From assembly GCA_035578905.1 (NCBI GenBank), contig JAQJVL010000173.1, positions 1,287,081 to 1,351,080 of the forward strand: a stretch of 64,000 nt of DNA, written 5' to 3'. Each line of letters begins with the position of its first letter. The stretch's first letter is position 1. The notes below the pieces were generated by a model. The model saw only the letters and a program-made list of their open reading frames with translations, made no database searches and had not been told where the DNA came from. The position numbers and the translations under genes were made by a program. Shown here piece after piece: positions 49,125 to 61,977 of the stretch. The DNA comes from Stictocephala bisonia. Taxonomy: Eukaryota; Arthropoda; Insecta; Hemiptera; Membracidae.

Positions 49125-49647
49125 AAAGAATTTGCACACATTTTCCCCATATTAAACAAAAAAAAGCAAAACTTTTAAAATTAGGTACCTGTTTGATTCC
49201 CAAATATGTTTTTTGCCATAACTAAACAACTTGTCAAGTTAGAGACATGTGGTTTTTACTAAAATATTTGAAATTGTAATTCACATTTTTCCTGAAAATT
49301 TATTCAAAATCGTTAGAGCCGTTTTTGAGAAAATTATATTTTTGTATGTTTTTTGCCCATAAAAAAACTAAAATTTCTAAAAGTGAAAAATCGTCTGGAG
49401 ATATTGGCTAAATACTCCTACATAACAAATTTCATAAAAATTTATCCATCCATTTGGTCTCCAGCGAGCTGCACATACATACAGACAGACACACATACGG
49501 ACAGACACTAACATTTTTCCGAAAAAAAAAAAACACTTTTTTGGGTTCAGGGGTCCCTAAAATGAATTTTTATACCAACTTTTAAAAATAATTTTTTGAA
49601 CGATCACAATACTTTCTCTATTCTAACGTATATGGGAGAAAGTAAAA
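49125..49647 (-). repeat. dispersed repeat family A copy
   Basis: Reverse orientation, from ATTCCAAAGAATTTGCACAC to GATCACAATACTTTCTCTAT and GGGAGAAAGTA. Its head lies ~40 bp before the 36-bp array. Confidence 0.85.
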
Positions 49648-49684
49648 TAAAAAGTGGAACTACACGGTAATATTCTGGTCACCG

Positions 49685-50771
49685 TGAAACTACAGGTAGA
49701 TTAACCAGTATCGTACTTTACGAAACTACAGGTAGATTAACCAGTATCGTACTTTACGAAACTACAGGTAGATTACCCAGTATCGTACTATACGAAACTA
49801 CAGGTAGATTAACCAGTATCGTACTTTACAAAACTACAGGTAGATTAACCAGTATCGTACTTTACGAAACTACAGGTAGATTAACCAGTATCGTACTTTA
49901 CGAAACTACAGGTAGATTAACCAGTATCGTACTTTACAAAACTACAGGTAGATTAACCAGTATCGTACTTTACGAAACTACATGTATATCTACCCAGTAT
50001 CGTACTTTACGAAACTACAGGTAGATTAACCAGTATCGTACTTTACGAAACTACAGGTAGATCAACCAGTATCGTACTTTACGAAACTACAGGTAGATCA
50101 ACCAGTATCGTACTTTACGAAACTACAGGTAGATCAACCAGTATCGTACTTTACGAAACTACAGGTAGATTAACCAGTATCGTACTTTACGAAACTACAG
50201 GTAGATTAACCAGTATCGTACTTTACGAAACTACAGGTAGATTAACCAGTATCGTACTTTACGAAACTATAGGTAGATTACCCAGTATCGTACTTTACGA
50301 AACTATAGGTAGATTACCCAGTATCGTACTTTACGAAACTACAGGTAGATTAACCAGTATCGTACTTTACGAAACTACAGGTAGATTAACCAGTATCGTA
50401 CTTTACGAAACTACAGGTAGATTACCCAGTATCGTACTTTACGAAACTACAGGTAGATTAACCAGTATCGTACTTTACGAAACTACAGGTAGATTACCCA
50501 GTATCGTACTTTACGAAACTACAGGTAGATTACCCAGTATCGTACTTTACGAAACTACAGGTAGATTACCCAGTATCGTACTTTACGAAACTACAGGTAG
50601 ATTACCCAGTATCGTACTTTACGAAACTACAGGTAGATTACCCAGTATCGTACTTTACGAAACTACAGGTAGATTACCCAGTATCGTACTTTACGAAACT
50701 ACAGGTAGATTACCCAGTATCGTACTTTACGAAACTACAGGTAGATTAACCAGTATCGTACTTTACGAAAC
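49685..50771. repeat. 36-bp satellite array, about 30 copies
   Basis: Unit GAAACTACAGGTAGATTAAC, CAGTATCGTACTTTAC. Variants ATTACCC and ATCAACC occur in blocks, showing local homogenisation. Confidence 0.97.
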
Positions 50772-50857
50772 CTTCACAATTTCTAAGTCAACAACTGATT
50801 GTCATTTATAGTATTATTTATATTTATTGTTCATCATTGAGATCGTCAATATATGGG

Positions 50858-51045
50858 TGAATATGAGGGCCGAATGATCGTGACGAGAGTAGATGAGGGA
50901 GTGTAGTCATTGTTACTAACCAAGGTCGACTGTTCCTCAGAAAGGGCTATTAATTAAAGCTCTACTAAGGGACCTACAGCTTTACGTGGAATTCGATTCC
51001 CGTAGTATTTGTCTGATTTTCAGCTGACAAGCCTAATCCTACTCA
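50858..51045 (+). repeat. left and right modules of the minisatellite family, locus 2
   Basis: GGGTGAATATGAGGGCCGAA matches 23915 onward. CAGCTTTACGTGGAATTC and CTGACAAGCCTAAT match 24580-24650. At this locus the modules are joined without the minisatellite between them. Confidence 0.8.
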
Positions 51046-51309
51046 TTTCTCTTTCCTACGCAACATCTGACATGGACATTCCAGAACTCTTTATTAGTGT
51101 CCACGTTGATTATAACCAATGAGCGGTCGCCGTGTCTGTAATAAGAGAACCGAGCATAGAACCTATCGCCTCCAATCTCCACAACACTTGTCCCCAAGCA
51201 GCTGGATTACAGCACTGCACAGTGGTAACTAACATAATATTATCAGCAGTTTATGAATCAATAATTTAAGGCCTCTTGCTAGCCACCTGTTTCTATGAAC
51301 TTCTCCAAC

Positions 51310-51985
51310 TCTAACAACCCACACGCCAATACACGTACAATGGTATTGACCCACCCACCCACTCATACACACGTACAGTGGTATTGACCCACCCACCCGC
51401 TTACACACACGTACACCACTATTGATATATATAACCCACCCGCCCACCCATACATGTACAATGGTATTGACCCACCCGCCCAACCATCTACTTACAGTTG
51501 TATTGACCCACCTGTCCACCCATCTACATACAATGGTATTGACCCACCAGCCCACCCATACATGTACAGAGGTATTGAGTGTATCATCATCACCGTACGT
51601 GTATGGGTGGGCGGGTGGGTCAATACCACTGTACGTGTGTGAGTGGGTGGGTAAGTACCACTGTACGTGCATGTGTGAGTGGGTGGGTAAGTACCACTGT
51701 ACGTGTGTGAGTGGGTGGGTAAGTACCACTGTACGTGAATGGGTGGGCGGGTTAGGTTAGGTAAGAACGAAAAATTATTTAGTCCATGCACCAGATACTA
51801 CACTACGTGCATGAGGGTGGTGGTGGGTAAATACTACACTACGTGCATGAGGGTAGGTGGGTAATTAACTCTGCACTTGTATGGGTGGGCGGGTGGGTAA
51901 ATACTACACTACGTGCATGAGGGTAGGTGGGTAATTAACTCTGCACTTGTATGGGTGGGCGGGTGGGTAAGGTTAGGTTAGGTGA
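51310..51985. repeat. 36-bp-type minisatellite in opposed orientations, locus 2
   Basis: 51310-51580 carries CCCACCCGCCCACCCATACA words. 51590-51985 carries the reverse complement (TGTATGGGTGGGCGGGTGGG), so the array inverts near 51585. Later units degrade to GTGCATGAGGGT forms and end at TTAGGTTAGG. Open frames on both strands are artefacts. Confidence 0.85.
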
Positions 51986-52184
51986 CTAGTTGTGCCGACA
52001 GTATTTATGTGTATTTGTAAAGTAATTTTTATGCCTTATTGGTTCTAAGATGTTTAAAAAGGCATTTTTCTGTTAAACGATCCTAAAATGTGTGCTGCCA
52101 GTTTAGTTCTGAGTACGTCTGTCCCTTCTAACCAAAACAGAGTCCTAAATAAACATAGAAGTAATTACCTTTCCCTTACCGAAG

Positions 52185-53361
52185 CATATCAAGATACCTG
52201 TGCTCTGACGTGTACACATCTTCAGACATAACTCAGTAGTCGTACATCACAGCTTGTACTACAGTAGTCATATCAAGATACCTGTGCTCTGACGTGTACA
52301 CATCTTCAGACATAACTCAGTAGTCGTACATCACAGCTTGTACTACAGTAGTCATATCAAGATACCTGTGCTCTGACGTGTACACATCTTCAGACATAAC
52401 TCAGTAGTCGTACATCACAGCTTGTACTACAGTAGTCATATCAAGATACCTGTGCTCTGACGTGTACACATCTTCTGACATAACTCAGTAGTCGTACATC
52501 ACAGCTTGTACTACAGTAGTCATATCAAGATACCTGTGCTCTGACGTGTACACATCTTCTGACATAACTCAGTAGTCGTACATCACAGCTTGTACTACAG
52601 TAGTCATATCAAGATACCTGTGCTCTGACGTGTACACATCTTCTGACATAACTCAGTAGTCGTACATCACAGCTTGTACTACAGTAGTCATATCAAGATA
52701 CCTGTGCTCTGACGTGTACACATCTTCAGACATAACTCAGTAGTCGTACATCACAGCTTGTACTACAGTAGTCATATCAAGATACCTGTGCTCTGACGTG
52801 TACACATCTTCTGACATAACTCAGTAGTCGTACATCACAGCTTGTACTACAGTAGTCATATCGAGATACCTGTGCTCTGACGTGTACACATCTTCAGACA
52901 TAACTCGTAGTCGTACATCACAGCTTGTACTACAGTAGTCATATCGAGATACCTGTGCTCTGACGTGTACACATCTTCAGACATAACTCAGTAGTCGTAC
53001 ATCACAGCTTGTACTACAGTAGTCATATCAAGATACCTGTGCTCTGACGTGTACACATCTTCAGACATAACTCAGTAGTCGTACATCACAGCTTGTACTA
53101 CAGTAGTCATATCAAGATACCTGTGCTCTGACGTGTACACATCTTCAGACATAACTCAGTAGTCGTACATCACAGCTTGTACTACAGTAGTCATATCAAG
53201 ATACCTGTGCTCTGACGTGTACACATCTTCAGACATAACTCAGTAGTCGTACATCACAGCTTGTACTACAGTAGTCATATCAAGATACCTGTGCTCTGAC
53301 GTGTACACATCTTCTGACATAACTCAGTAGTCGTACATCACAGCTTGTACTACAGTAGTCA
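52185..53361. repeat. 84-bp satellite array, 14 copies
   Basis: Unit starts CATATCAAGATACCTGTGCT and includes CTGACGTGTACACATCTTC and TACATCACAGCTTGTACTAC. Copies differ mainly by CTTCAGAC/CTTCTGAC and CATATCGAG. One unit lacks CA in ACTCAGTAG. Confidence 0.98.
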
Positions 53362-53391
53362 ATTGTATTACACATTTAATTTTTGTATAGT

Positions 53392-54221
53392 TAGGGTTGC
53401 CATGATTTTCCGTAGTAACAACGGACACGGGATATACTCGGGGGTCTGGTGAGCGGGATGGGGACGATTTTGTAAACTGTATATTATGATGTAAGATTTT
53501 GGTTGTTAAAATTTGAAAATTATACTGACAACATTTTCATATTTAATAGTAGGCCTAGTGTTACAACAATATTTTATTTTAAGATTTCAGAGTACAGAAA
53601 TACAATTTTAACAAACATTGTTTGTATACTTTAAAAAGTAGTTCATAAAGTTTAAGTTGAGTTGACCAAACTCAATAAATTGTCATAAATATTTTTTAAA
53701 TGTTCAGGCATCACCTGTGCTAGTTGTACTGATACAGTACTGGCTGTAGGCTGAAACATTCATATTTTTCTGAAGAGATTACTTTTTAAAGTAAAGAACC
53801 AAAGTTTTAATTGCTCCACAAAATTCAGTACATAACATGTTGCTATTGGCTTTGATGCTCGGAATAGCTTCGAGCTTCTCCACTGACAGTCTGTTCCGAT
53901 CGGGTGTTCAGACATTTTTCAGGCTTGAAAAAAATCGTTCAACCGATGCCGAAGTACTGGATAGAGAATGAGTAGACTCCAACACTCTATAAAAAATGTC
54001 ACAATTATTTTAGGCCAAGTTCAAGAGTTAAAAAAATTTTTTATGGGAGGAAAGTGTGTTATTACTCTACAATAGTTCATAGTATATGAGTCATCATGCA
54101 ACACAACCTCTCACGATTGTCGATTGCCCAAAGTAATAGTGATACATGTTTGTCTTTTTTACACTATTAAATATTAAAAACATTTTTAATATCATAAAAC
54201 CAAAACTACGGACATATGTCC

Positions 54222-54259
<38 letters not shown>

Positions 54260-54328
54260 GGTACGGACACGGACAAAGAATGTAAAATACAAACCGTCCG
54301 TACAAAATAAGGACGTATTGAAACCCTA
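53392..54328 (-). mobile_element. hAT-like DNA transposon relic
   Basis: The left end TAGGGTTGCCATGATTTTCC and the right end (reverse complement TAGGGTTTCAATACGTCCTT) are hAT-type termini. Flanks TGTATAGT and TGTTATAG are a possible decayed 8-bp target duplication. The inside holds a fossil of the hAT C-terminal dimerisation region on the minus strand and a ~37-T run (about 54221-54257). Confidence 0.7.
53800..53990 (-). pseudogene. hAT transposase C-terminal dimerisation region, broken
   Basis: Minus-strand text T-S-A-S-V-E-R-F-F-S-S-L-K-N-V, an in-frame TGA (53910-53908), then NRLSVEKLEAIPSI. The S-x-E-R-x-F-S motif followed by RNRLS-x-E-x-L is characteristic of the hAT dimerisation domain. 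The DDE part is absent. Confidence 0.8.
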
Positions 54329-54514
54329 TGTTATAGCTATTTCTTAACTATATAGAAAATAAGGACGTAGTGAAACCCTATGTTATAGCTATTTCTTAAC
54401 TATATAGAAAATAAGGACGTATTGAAACCCTATGTTATAGCTATTTCTTAACTATATAGAAAATAAGGACGTATTGAAACCCTATGTTATAGCTATTTCT
54501 TAACTATATAGAAA
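54315..54514. repeat. 52-bp tandem repeat containing the hAT terminus, about 4 copies
   Basis: Unit GTATTGAAACCCTATGTTAT, AGCTATTTCTTAACTATATA, GAAAATAAGGAC. AATAAGGACGTATTGAAACC is the transposon end; the remainder is flanking host DNA. Confidence 0.95.
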
Positions 54515-54794
54515 ACAAGAATGTCCACGTACTTTTATTAAAGTTGACCTCCTTGGAATTTTAGTGTTACAGTGATTATTATTTAGACAGAATTTATCCA
54601 CAAAAAATACTGGATATTTTAAGGTGAATCATCCTGATCTTTCAAATCGACTTTGCAATCTCCTTCCTTCAACTATTGAAAATAATATCTGTTCCAGTTA
54701 TCATTTTAATTTTTTTCGTTTAACTTGTTTTGAGGGTTTCCATCAAGTAGGGTTATATGAAAACGTGGATTTCAAAAGTATGACAACCAATTAA

Positions 54795-55310
54795 ATGGGT
54801 TAGCATAGAGAAAGTATTATGATCGTCAATAAAAGGATTTTAAAAGTTGGTCTAAAATTCCATTTTGGGTCTCCTGAACGAAAAAAATGTTGGCGTCTGT
54901 CCTTATGTGTGTCTGGCTGTGTGTATATGCAGTTCGCTGGAGACCAAACGGATGGATACATTTTTATGACGTTTGGTATGTAGGTGTATTTAACTAATAT
55001 CTCCAGACTATTTTCACTTTTTTTGAAATTTTAGTTTTTTTTATTCTTATGGATAAAAAACATACAAAAATAATTTTTTTTCAAACACGGCTCTAACTAG
55101 TTTGATTAAATGTTCAGGAAAGATGTGAATTACAATTTAAAATATTTTAGTAAAAACCGCTTGTCTCTAAATTCACTAGTTTTTAGGTTATGGTATAAAA
55201 TATATTTGGGAATCAAACTGGTAATTTTCAAAGTTGTGATTTTTTAGTGTTTGTTGTTTAGTGATATGGGGGAAAGTTTGTGCCAATTATTTGGAACCAT
55301 TTGTTATCAT
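54795..55310 (+). repeat. dispersed repeat family A copy
   Basis: Starts TTAGCATAGAGAAAGTATTA and ends near GCCAATTATTTGGAACCATT. Same order of conserved blocks as the copy at 22104. Confidence 0.85.
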
Positions 55311-55619
55311 AGAGTTCTTATTCCCTCATTCAAGTCATTAATTAACAGCATGGTGGTAATTGAAATGCCCGGACCAGGGACTGAGTGAATTTAAATGTCT
55401 TTATTAAAAGGGGGAGGGACAGGACTAATCCAATCAACCTGTGTTCAAGCCGATTCCCTTTCAAAATGGCTGAATGTTATGGATCGAAGAGCGTTGTTCT
55501 CAACTAGGTGTCAATCATTTACCTTAACAATTTAAGACAACCAAAATTTTCTTCATCTAAAACAAATATAATTAGATTTTAATTACTATAATTAGCATAG
55601 AGCTTTTCATACGCTACAT

Positions 55620-56320
55620 TTATGGCGTCTGTTGTGGATCCCATACTTCGTTTTTATTTAGGATCCCATTTTTGCCTTCGATTTTGGATTAAATCCGTGG
55701 TCACTGTTTGGATGTTTGGATCATACCCCTGTTTATTCTTGCCCCATCCTCGATCTACTTTGGGGAACCCATTCTTGATCTCAATCCTGGATATCATACT
55801 TCGTCTCTACATACATCTTGATCTATATTCTGGATCCTTACATGGTCTCTATTTTCGATCCTACCCGTGGTCAATCTGGATCCAATACCTGGTAGATCTG
55901 AATGCCATCCTTGATTCTACTCTGAGAATCTCATCCTTGGTCCCTATTTTGGACCCCATCCAGAACTCGATTCTGGATCCCATCCTGGATTTCAATTCTG
56001 GATCCCATCTTTGATCTCAATCTTGGATCCCACTCCTGTTCATTCTGGATTAAATCCTTGATCCTTACTCTGAGGATCTCATCCTTGGTATTTATTCTGG
56101 ATCTCATCCTTGGTATATTAAATATCTAATCCTTGTCTTTATTCTAACCCATCCCTCCTCTCAGCGTTGGATCCCAACTTTTATTATCTTTTCTGTTCTG
56201 TATTATCTCATAGTCTGTTCTGTATCCAATTTCTGATTTGTATTCAGGATAATATCCACTGTCTTTTTTCTGGATCCAATCCTTGGTGTCTGTTCCTTAT
56301 CCCATACCGACTTATCTTTT
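55620..56320 (+). repeat. highly degenerate GGATCC-word repeat
   Basis: TGGATCCCATCCTTGATCTC-like words recur every ~20-40 bp with much divergence. The 130-codon open frame here (55622-56014) is rich in D/P/I/L from the repeat and has no domain. Confidence 0.7.
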
Positions 56321-57616
56321 TATCTAAGTCAATGTTATTGCATCTCGTGGTAGGTAGGAAATGCTGTAGAACACAGAGAATCACTCACTAACAAATATAT
56401 ATCTGCCAAAAACTTTATGGCAGTGACAACCTTTGGGTTTACTTTTTTCGCTATAAAAGCTACTCAAAGAAACAGCATTTTCTGAACTCAGTACTGTGGG
56501 AACTTACTAGATCAATTAGTTTTTATTCTGTTTATTATTTAAAGGCCAGAACTGGCTCAACCCAACGGGCGAGATGTGGTAAGGATTAGATTTGAATTTG
56601 ATACAAATTTGTTCAAAAATTTAATATGACCATAAAATAATTAAAACATTTTTAAGCTACAATCTGTAACTGTAATTAATTGTCATCGCTAGATTAACAT
56701 CCGTCATGCTTTTGTCAAAGTAAACCTATTTTGGATAAAAACACAAAAACACAATAATCGCCAACGTTCCACTCTTTTGAAGAGTTTGTGATGAAGATGA
56801 ATGTGTGAGGTGAAGTTGAGTCCTCTACCCCCTCCCCCGACCACTTCCCGCACTGTCCGCTTGATTACTTCCTTTGTACCCATCTCCCAAATCTAAATTA
56901 AAATGACGAAAATTAAAAAAAAAAACGAAAAACATTACCTCAAACATTGTACGTAAACTGTAGACCTACTGTAGAAAAAACATTTCAAAGTAGGAATTAA
57001 TTATTTAATATTTACTAATTAGGTAACTGAATTAATTTATTTGTGTTTTTTAAACATCTATTTAACGTTATTTTATTAAATCATGATGATTATAAAGATA
57101 AATATTAACTATGGGACAAATCAGTTGACTTTTTTCAACAAATTTGGTTCAGTGCCAACTATTTCACATACTTTTAAATGCACATTTTATGGTAGATAAG
57201 ACACAAACCAGTCCTATCTACCCTCCCCCTCCTAAACTTGGAAAAATAAACCCATCTACTCTCAACATTCTAAAGCCTAAGAGTGTACACACACGATTTT
57301 GAACTGTTTTAAGTTCCTTGTACATACTGTACTTCCTTAATTATCATAAGACGTGATGTTTGAAACATACCATCACACAGCTCAAATTTAATATACAGTA
57401 ATATACAGTATAAGAAATCTTATTTCTTTTCGAATCCTTTTGGTCTGAAGATGGTGAACTTATTTTAACTTGTTAATTTTGTTTGTACATTTCTATGATA
57501 AATTGAACATCCAATATTATGTTCAATAGTACGATTTTATATTCATTAAAGAGTAAAAATCAAATAGTTTAAATTTGGTATTCTACTAGCTGATTGTTCT
57601 ACCTTAAGTTGAGTTT

Positions 57617-58012
57617 GAAACTGGTTCTTAACCTGATAGATACATGAGTTGTCTGCAAAAAGAGGCAGATATGAAGTACATGGTACACAACATAGACGGA
57701 ACACTCAGACCATTGAACTGGTTCTTAACCTGATAGATACATGAGTTGTCTGCAAAAAGAGGCAGATATGAAGTACATGGTACACAACATAGACGGAACA
57801 CTCAGACCATTGAACTGGTTCTTAACCTGATATATACATGAGTTGTCTGCAAAAAGAGTCAGATATGAAGTACATGGTACACAACATAGACGGAACACTC
57901 AGACCATTGAACTGGTTCTTAACCTGATAGATACATGAGTTGTCTGCAAAAAGAGGCAGATATGAAGTACATGGTACACAACATAGACGGAACACTCAGA
58001 CCATTGAACCGG
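57617..58012. repeat. 97-bp tandem repeat, about 4 copies
   Basis: Unit starts GAACTGGTTCTTAACCTGAT. Copies begin near 57618, 57715, 57812 and 57909 and are nearly identical. Confidence 0.97.
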
Positions 58013-59394
58013 TTTGGTTATGTGTTTCAGCTTATGTTATGGGGACATGTATAACATTATACATATGCAACGAGGCACCACTGGACTGTTTTAGTCATTG
58101 AAAGGACATCAATTTTACAGACCTCTACTTTGTTTTAACTAATATCCCAAGTTGACATGAGTCTGCTTAGTGGTATTTGAGTCTACTCTGACGCACGGTG
58201 TAGCCAAGCGTACGGCGTTTTGCATACGACTGACAGTAATTACTTGCTGAGGTAGAAATCTTAAGAAGTAATTAAGAAGGAATCAAGAAAATAGTGGCGT
58301 TTTTCATTGGTTCAATCAATAATAAAATAGAACAGAATACATCAATAATTCGATACACATTAGAAAACGCAAATGTAAACGAAAATATAAAAAGTTTACT
58401 CACACTCAAATTTATAATAATGTATACACAAGTAGGTTTTAAAACAGGTGCTTTTAAAGATCCGAAACGTGGCAAAAGGGCGAAACTTAAAAGAGTTGCT
58501 ATGATTTCAAACAGCTTATATCGTCACGACATTGGTTGCAGCATTCCCAAACTCCTTTTAGTTCCAGCATTTGCTGTAAGAGCGCTCTGAAGTCAAGTCA
58601 GGACGTTCAATAAATAAACAATACAATAGTGTATAAAGACTCTCTAAGACAGATGCAAGTAAGGCTGCGCTACTAAGATACATTCAATACTAAGATCTTA
58701 GTTACTTTAATTACTACCCAACCTACAACTTTAATTTGTATTTCGAAGTAATTATTGTGATGGGTACTATTGTATTTGATACATTTTTTGAGCATCACCG
58801 CGATAAACATTGTGAAAGTGATTTCGATGTTATCATAACATATCGTTTACAATAAGTATTTAGAATATCTATATTACACTATCATACTTTATTTGCGAGG
58901 TTATCTCGTCTTTGATAAAGTTGTTGTGTTTAGTTAACGTATTTGTGTGTACTGTATGTGCATAGTAGCCTATTTTTGCTTTTAAGAATATATCTGTAAA
59001 ATACGATTTTTTAAAATACAATCATTCAAGTTAGACACACTGTATGAAGAAAATATAACATCATTAGAATGAATATCGAAGTTAGTCGTTATTTATCAGT
59101 TAAATGGGGGAGGGGGGGTTACTTTATACAGGTTTGAGTTAGGTTTTATATTACTGTATATTGTATGACATAAGATAATAGGATGAAAGTAGTATTCTTT
59201 GGCTCATTTGGGGTTTCAAGTTTGGACTTTGCACTAAGCAGTTCGATACTGTATTTTCCTATGGAATAAATTAGACAGTTAATAGATTACTATTCTATCC
59301 TACTAAATGAACTGTTTGAATGAGTACAGCTACAGAAATATTCATTCATAACTTGACTGCCACTATCTTACTTTATGTAGCTCTATAAAAAAAC

Positions 59395-60180
59395 TTTGTC
59401 AAGGAAGTGTTCAGCTCCTTCTTCTATTCTTTGAGGACCTCTTTGCGAAATTGTTGTGAAGGAAATTCCTACACAATTCTAGCCTATCTAATTCCAATCG
59501 TTGAAGACCTCTCTAAGAAATGCTTACCTGGTTAATTTTTTTTCTTCAAATTGTCTCCCTACAAACGTTTGGCGAAGGAAATTCATGTCGATCTATTTTC
59601 ATTCTCCTTACAAAATCTTTCACCCAATCAATTCCATGATTCGATTGAAGACCTCCCTACGTAATATTAGTAAAGGAATGCTTGCCTAACTGATTCCGTT
59701 CTTTGAAAACATCATAAAAAAAGTTTAAAGTAGGAAATGCCTGTATAGATAATTCCATTATTTGAAGTTATCCCTAGGAAATATTAGTGAAGTAAACGCT
59801 ACTGTAGGCAATTAAAGTCGCTGGAAGATCTTCCTTACGAGCTCTTTAAAATAAATTCTTACTCAGCAAATTCAATTCTTCGGAGGTCTCCTCCTTACCA
59901 AATGTTACCTTGCTAATGCTTGCCAAGCTAATTCTATTCTTTGAAGACCTCTCACAAAAATCTTGATGAAGTAAATACTTGCCTAGCCTTTCATTCGTTG
60001 AAGACCTTCTTACTAGTTTCATTCGTTGATGACCTTCTAACTAGGTTGATTCGTTGAAGATCTTCTTACGCTAGCATACTGAAGGATATGTTTGCCTAAC
60101 TAATTCCATTCTTTTGAGACCTTCCCACAAAATCTTGCTGAAGAAAATGCGTCCTCTCCACTTTCATTCTTTGTAGAGCA
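59395..60180 (+). repeat. old diverged tandem repeat (~70-80 bp units)
   Basis: Recurring blocks ATTCTTTGAAGACCTC, AAATCTT or AATATTAGT, GAAG.AAATGCTTGCCTA and CTAATTC appear in the same order about ten times, heavily mutated. Confidence 0.7.
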
Positions 60181-61354
60181 CCAAAGTTCTAAATCACTCA
60201 CAGACTTTGGTTGCTCTAAGAAGAGCAATAACTACCCCACATTTTGGGTAGTCATCTTTGAAAACCTGGGATGAGTAGAGGGTGGATATTTGTAGATTAT
60301 TTCTATGTTGAAGAAACTATTTTTTTAGCACGAGATAAGATGTTAAATCGATTCCCATACTTTGTAGAGCTTTCAAGAAATTCAAATAAAATACTTAATC
60401 CTGTGTCACTTGTTTCATATAAGTTTTCTGAGTAGGCCTCAAGTAGGGAAAGCTTGCCACCTACCAGTCAGTTGTTTGCTATGTTAATTAGAAGCCGATA
60501 CGTCACAGTTAATCGTGCTGGTTAGCTTCATTTCCTTTTCCTGCTTGGCGATAACCCTGCCCCCCCTCCCCCGGTGTCTGTAACCCGCACCTATCTTATC
60601 GTGGACTTTGACCCTGCCGCACTGCGCACCTGTTGGTAGAGTTCTCGTGGGACTAAATAATGGATCAGCTGATAACATGTCGGCTTTACATTTTATGATA
60701 TTGTTGGGCTTTTAAAAGTTTTTCTATTTGTTTTTCTAACGTTCAAGTACTACCATTTTAGGACCAATTTAGGACCCAAATAAGTAAGAGAAAATTATAG
60801 GCCTATAGTACATTTTGTAAAGTAGTCACATTATACCATTAATGGTTATCAAATTGAGACTTATTGCTTGAAGGAATACATTTAAATTGTAAAACCCAGG
60901 GGTTGCTAAATTTATTTTTACTAGCTCAAGTTTGGTTTCGTTTAGTTAAAAAAAAGAAACCTCTTACTTTTGTACATTCTCAATGCATTTCATAACCATA
61001 GTTAAGTTTTAAAACATTAACTTGATTTTATTTTGTTTTTTTCTGAAGATTTTGAGTTTGGGCTTTGTTGTAGTAAGTTTTCAGTTTGTCAGGTTTTTGA
61101 TATTATCATTTTTCTGTTATCGTTTTCTTACTTAGAATGAATAAGAAATAACAGGAAATTGTCAAGTAATTTTCCATCTTAGATTCTGTTACCTTATGGA
61201 TATTTGCATATCTCAAGAAAATTTGTACAATAATCATTTTTTTAATTTCTCTAAAATTTAAGCACTGTAGGTTTTAATAAGCAGTTATTACTGTTATTAT
61301 TATATTGATTGGATTATTCCTGTAATATTAATCGAAGAGGAGAGGTAATTACAG

Positions 61355-61977
61355 TTAGGGATGGGACAAATATATCGATACATAGGTAATATCGATAAAT
61401 TTATTTCGATATACCGATATATTAATATCGATATTTTCTTTCGATAATATCGGCCATATCGATATTTTGGTCCGATATATCATACCACTAAATATTTACT
61501 TTATTCTCTCTTATAAAAATCATCGTGATTCGAAAAAAAACGCGTTTAAATTGCCTCTTACGCGTATAAAACATGTATTGAAATAATAAAGTAACTTTAT
61601 TTCGTTAGGTTAACTTACTGAAATGTAGTTTATTGTAGACCAGTGGGTGGAACGGCTGACGATCATATACGAATGTTATTACATTATTCTTTTATGATTA
61701 ACTTAATAATTAAATATATAATTATTCTTATTTTGATTTTTTTTCCTTCAGCCCTACACACCACAACTTTTTCATATAGATAAATGTATATCATTTTGAC
61801 ATTCAGTTGGATATTCCTAATAGTGACAGCAAAACATAAGTGTATTTTTGGTCAGAACAAAAGAGTTACTGCATCATTTTATACAAATAAATCATTTACA
61901 GTTCGATTTATCGGTTACCCCATATATCGATATTTGGTTTTCGATATATCGATATGTTGGAAATATTAGCCATCCTT
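61355..61977. mobile_element. hAT-type MITE rich in ATCGATA words with intact 8-bp target duplication
   Basis: AATTACAG occurs at 61347-61354 and 61978-61985. Ends TTAGGGATGG and (reverse complement) AAGGATGG with TATCGATA-rich inner arms. No coding capacity. An 8-bp duplication is the hAT hallmark. Confidence 0.75.

Noticed and set aside
51229..51791. 166-aa minus-strand and 112-aa plus-strand frames
   Set aside because: Same minisatellite in opposed orientations; the frames cross the inversion and have repeat composition only.
55622..56014. 130-aa plus-strand protein
   Set aside because: Encoded by a degenerate GGATCC-word repeat; residues repeat with it and no domain is recognisable.
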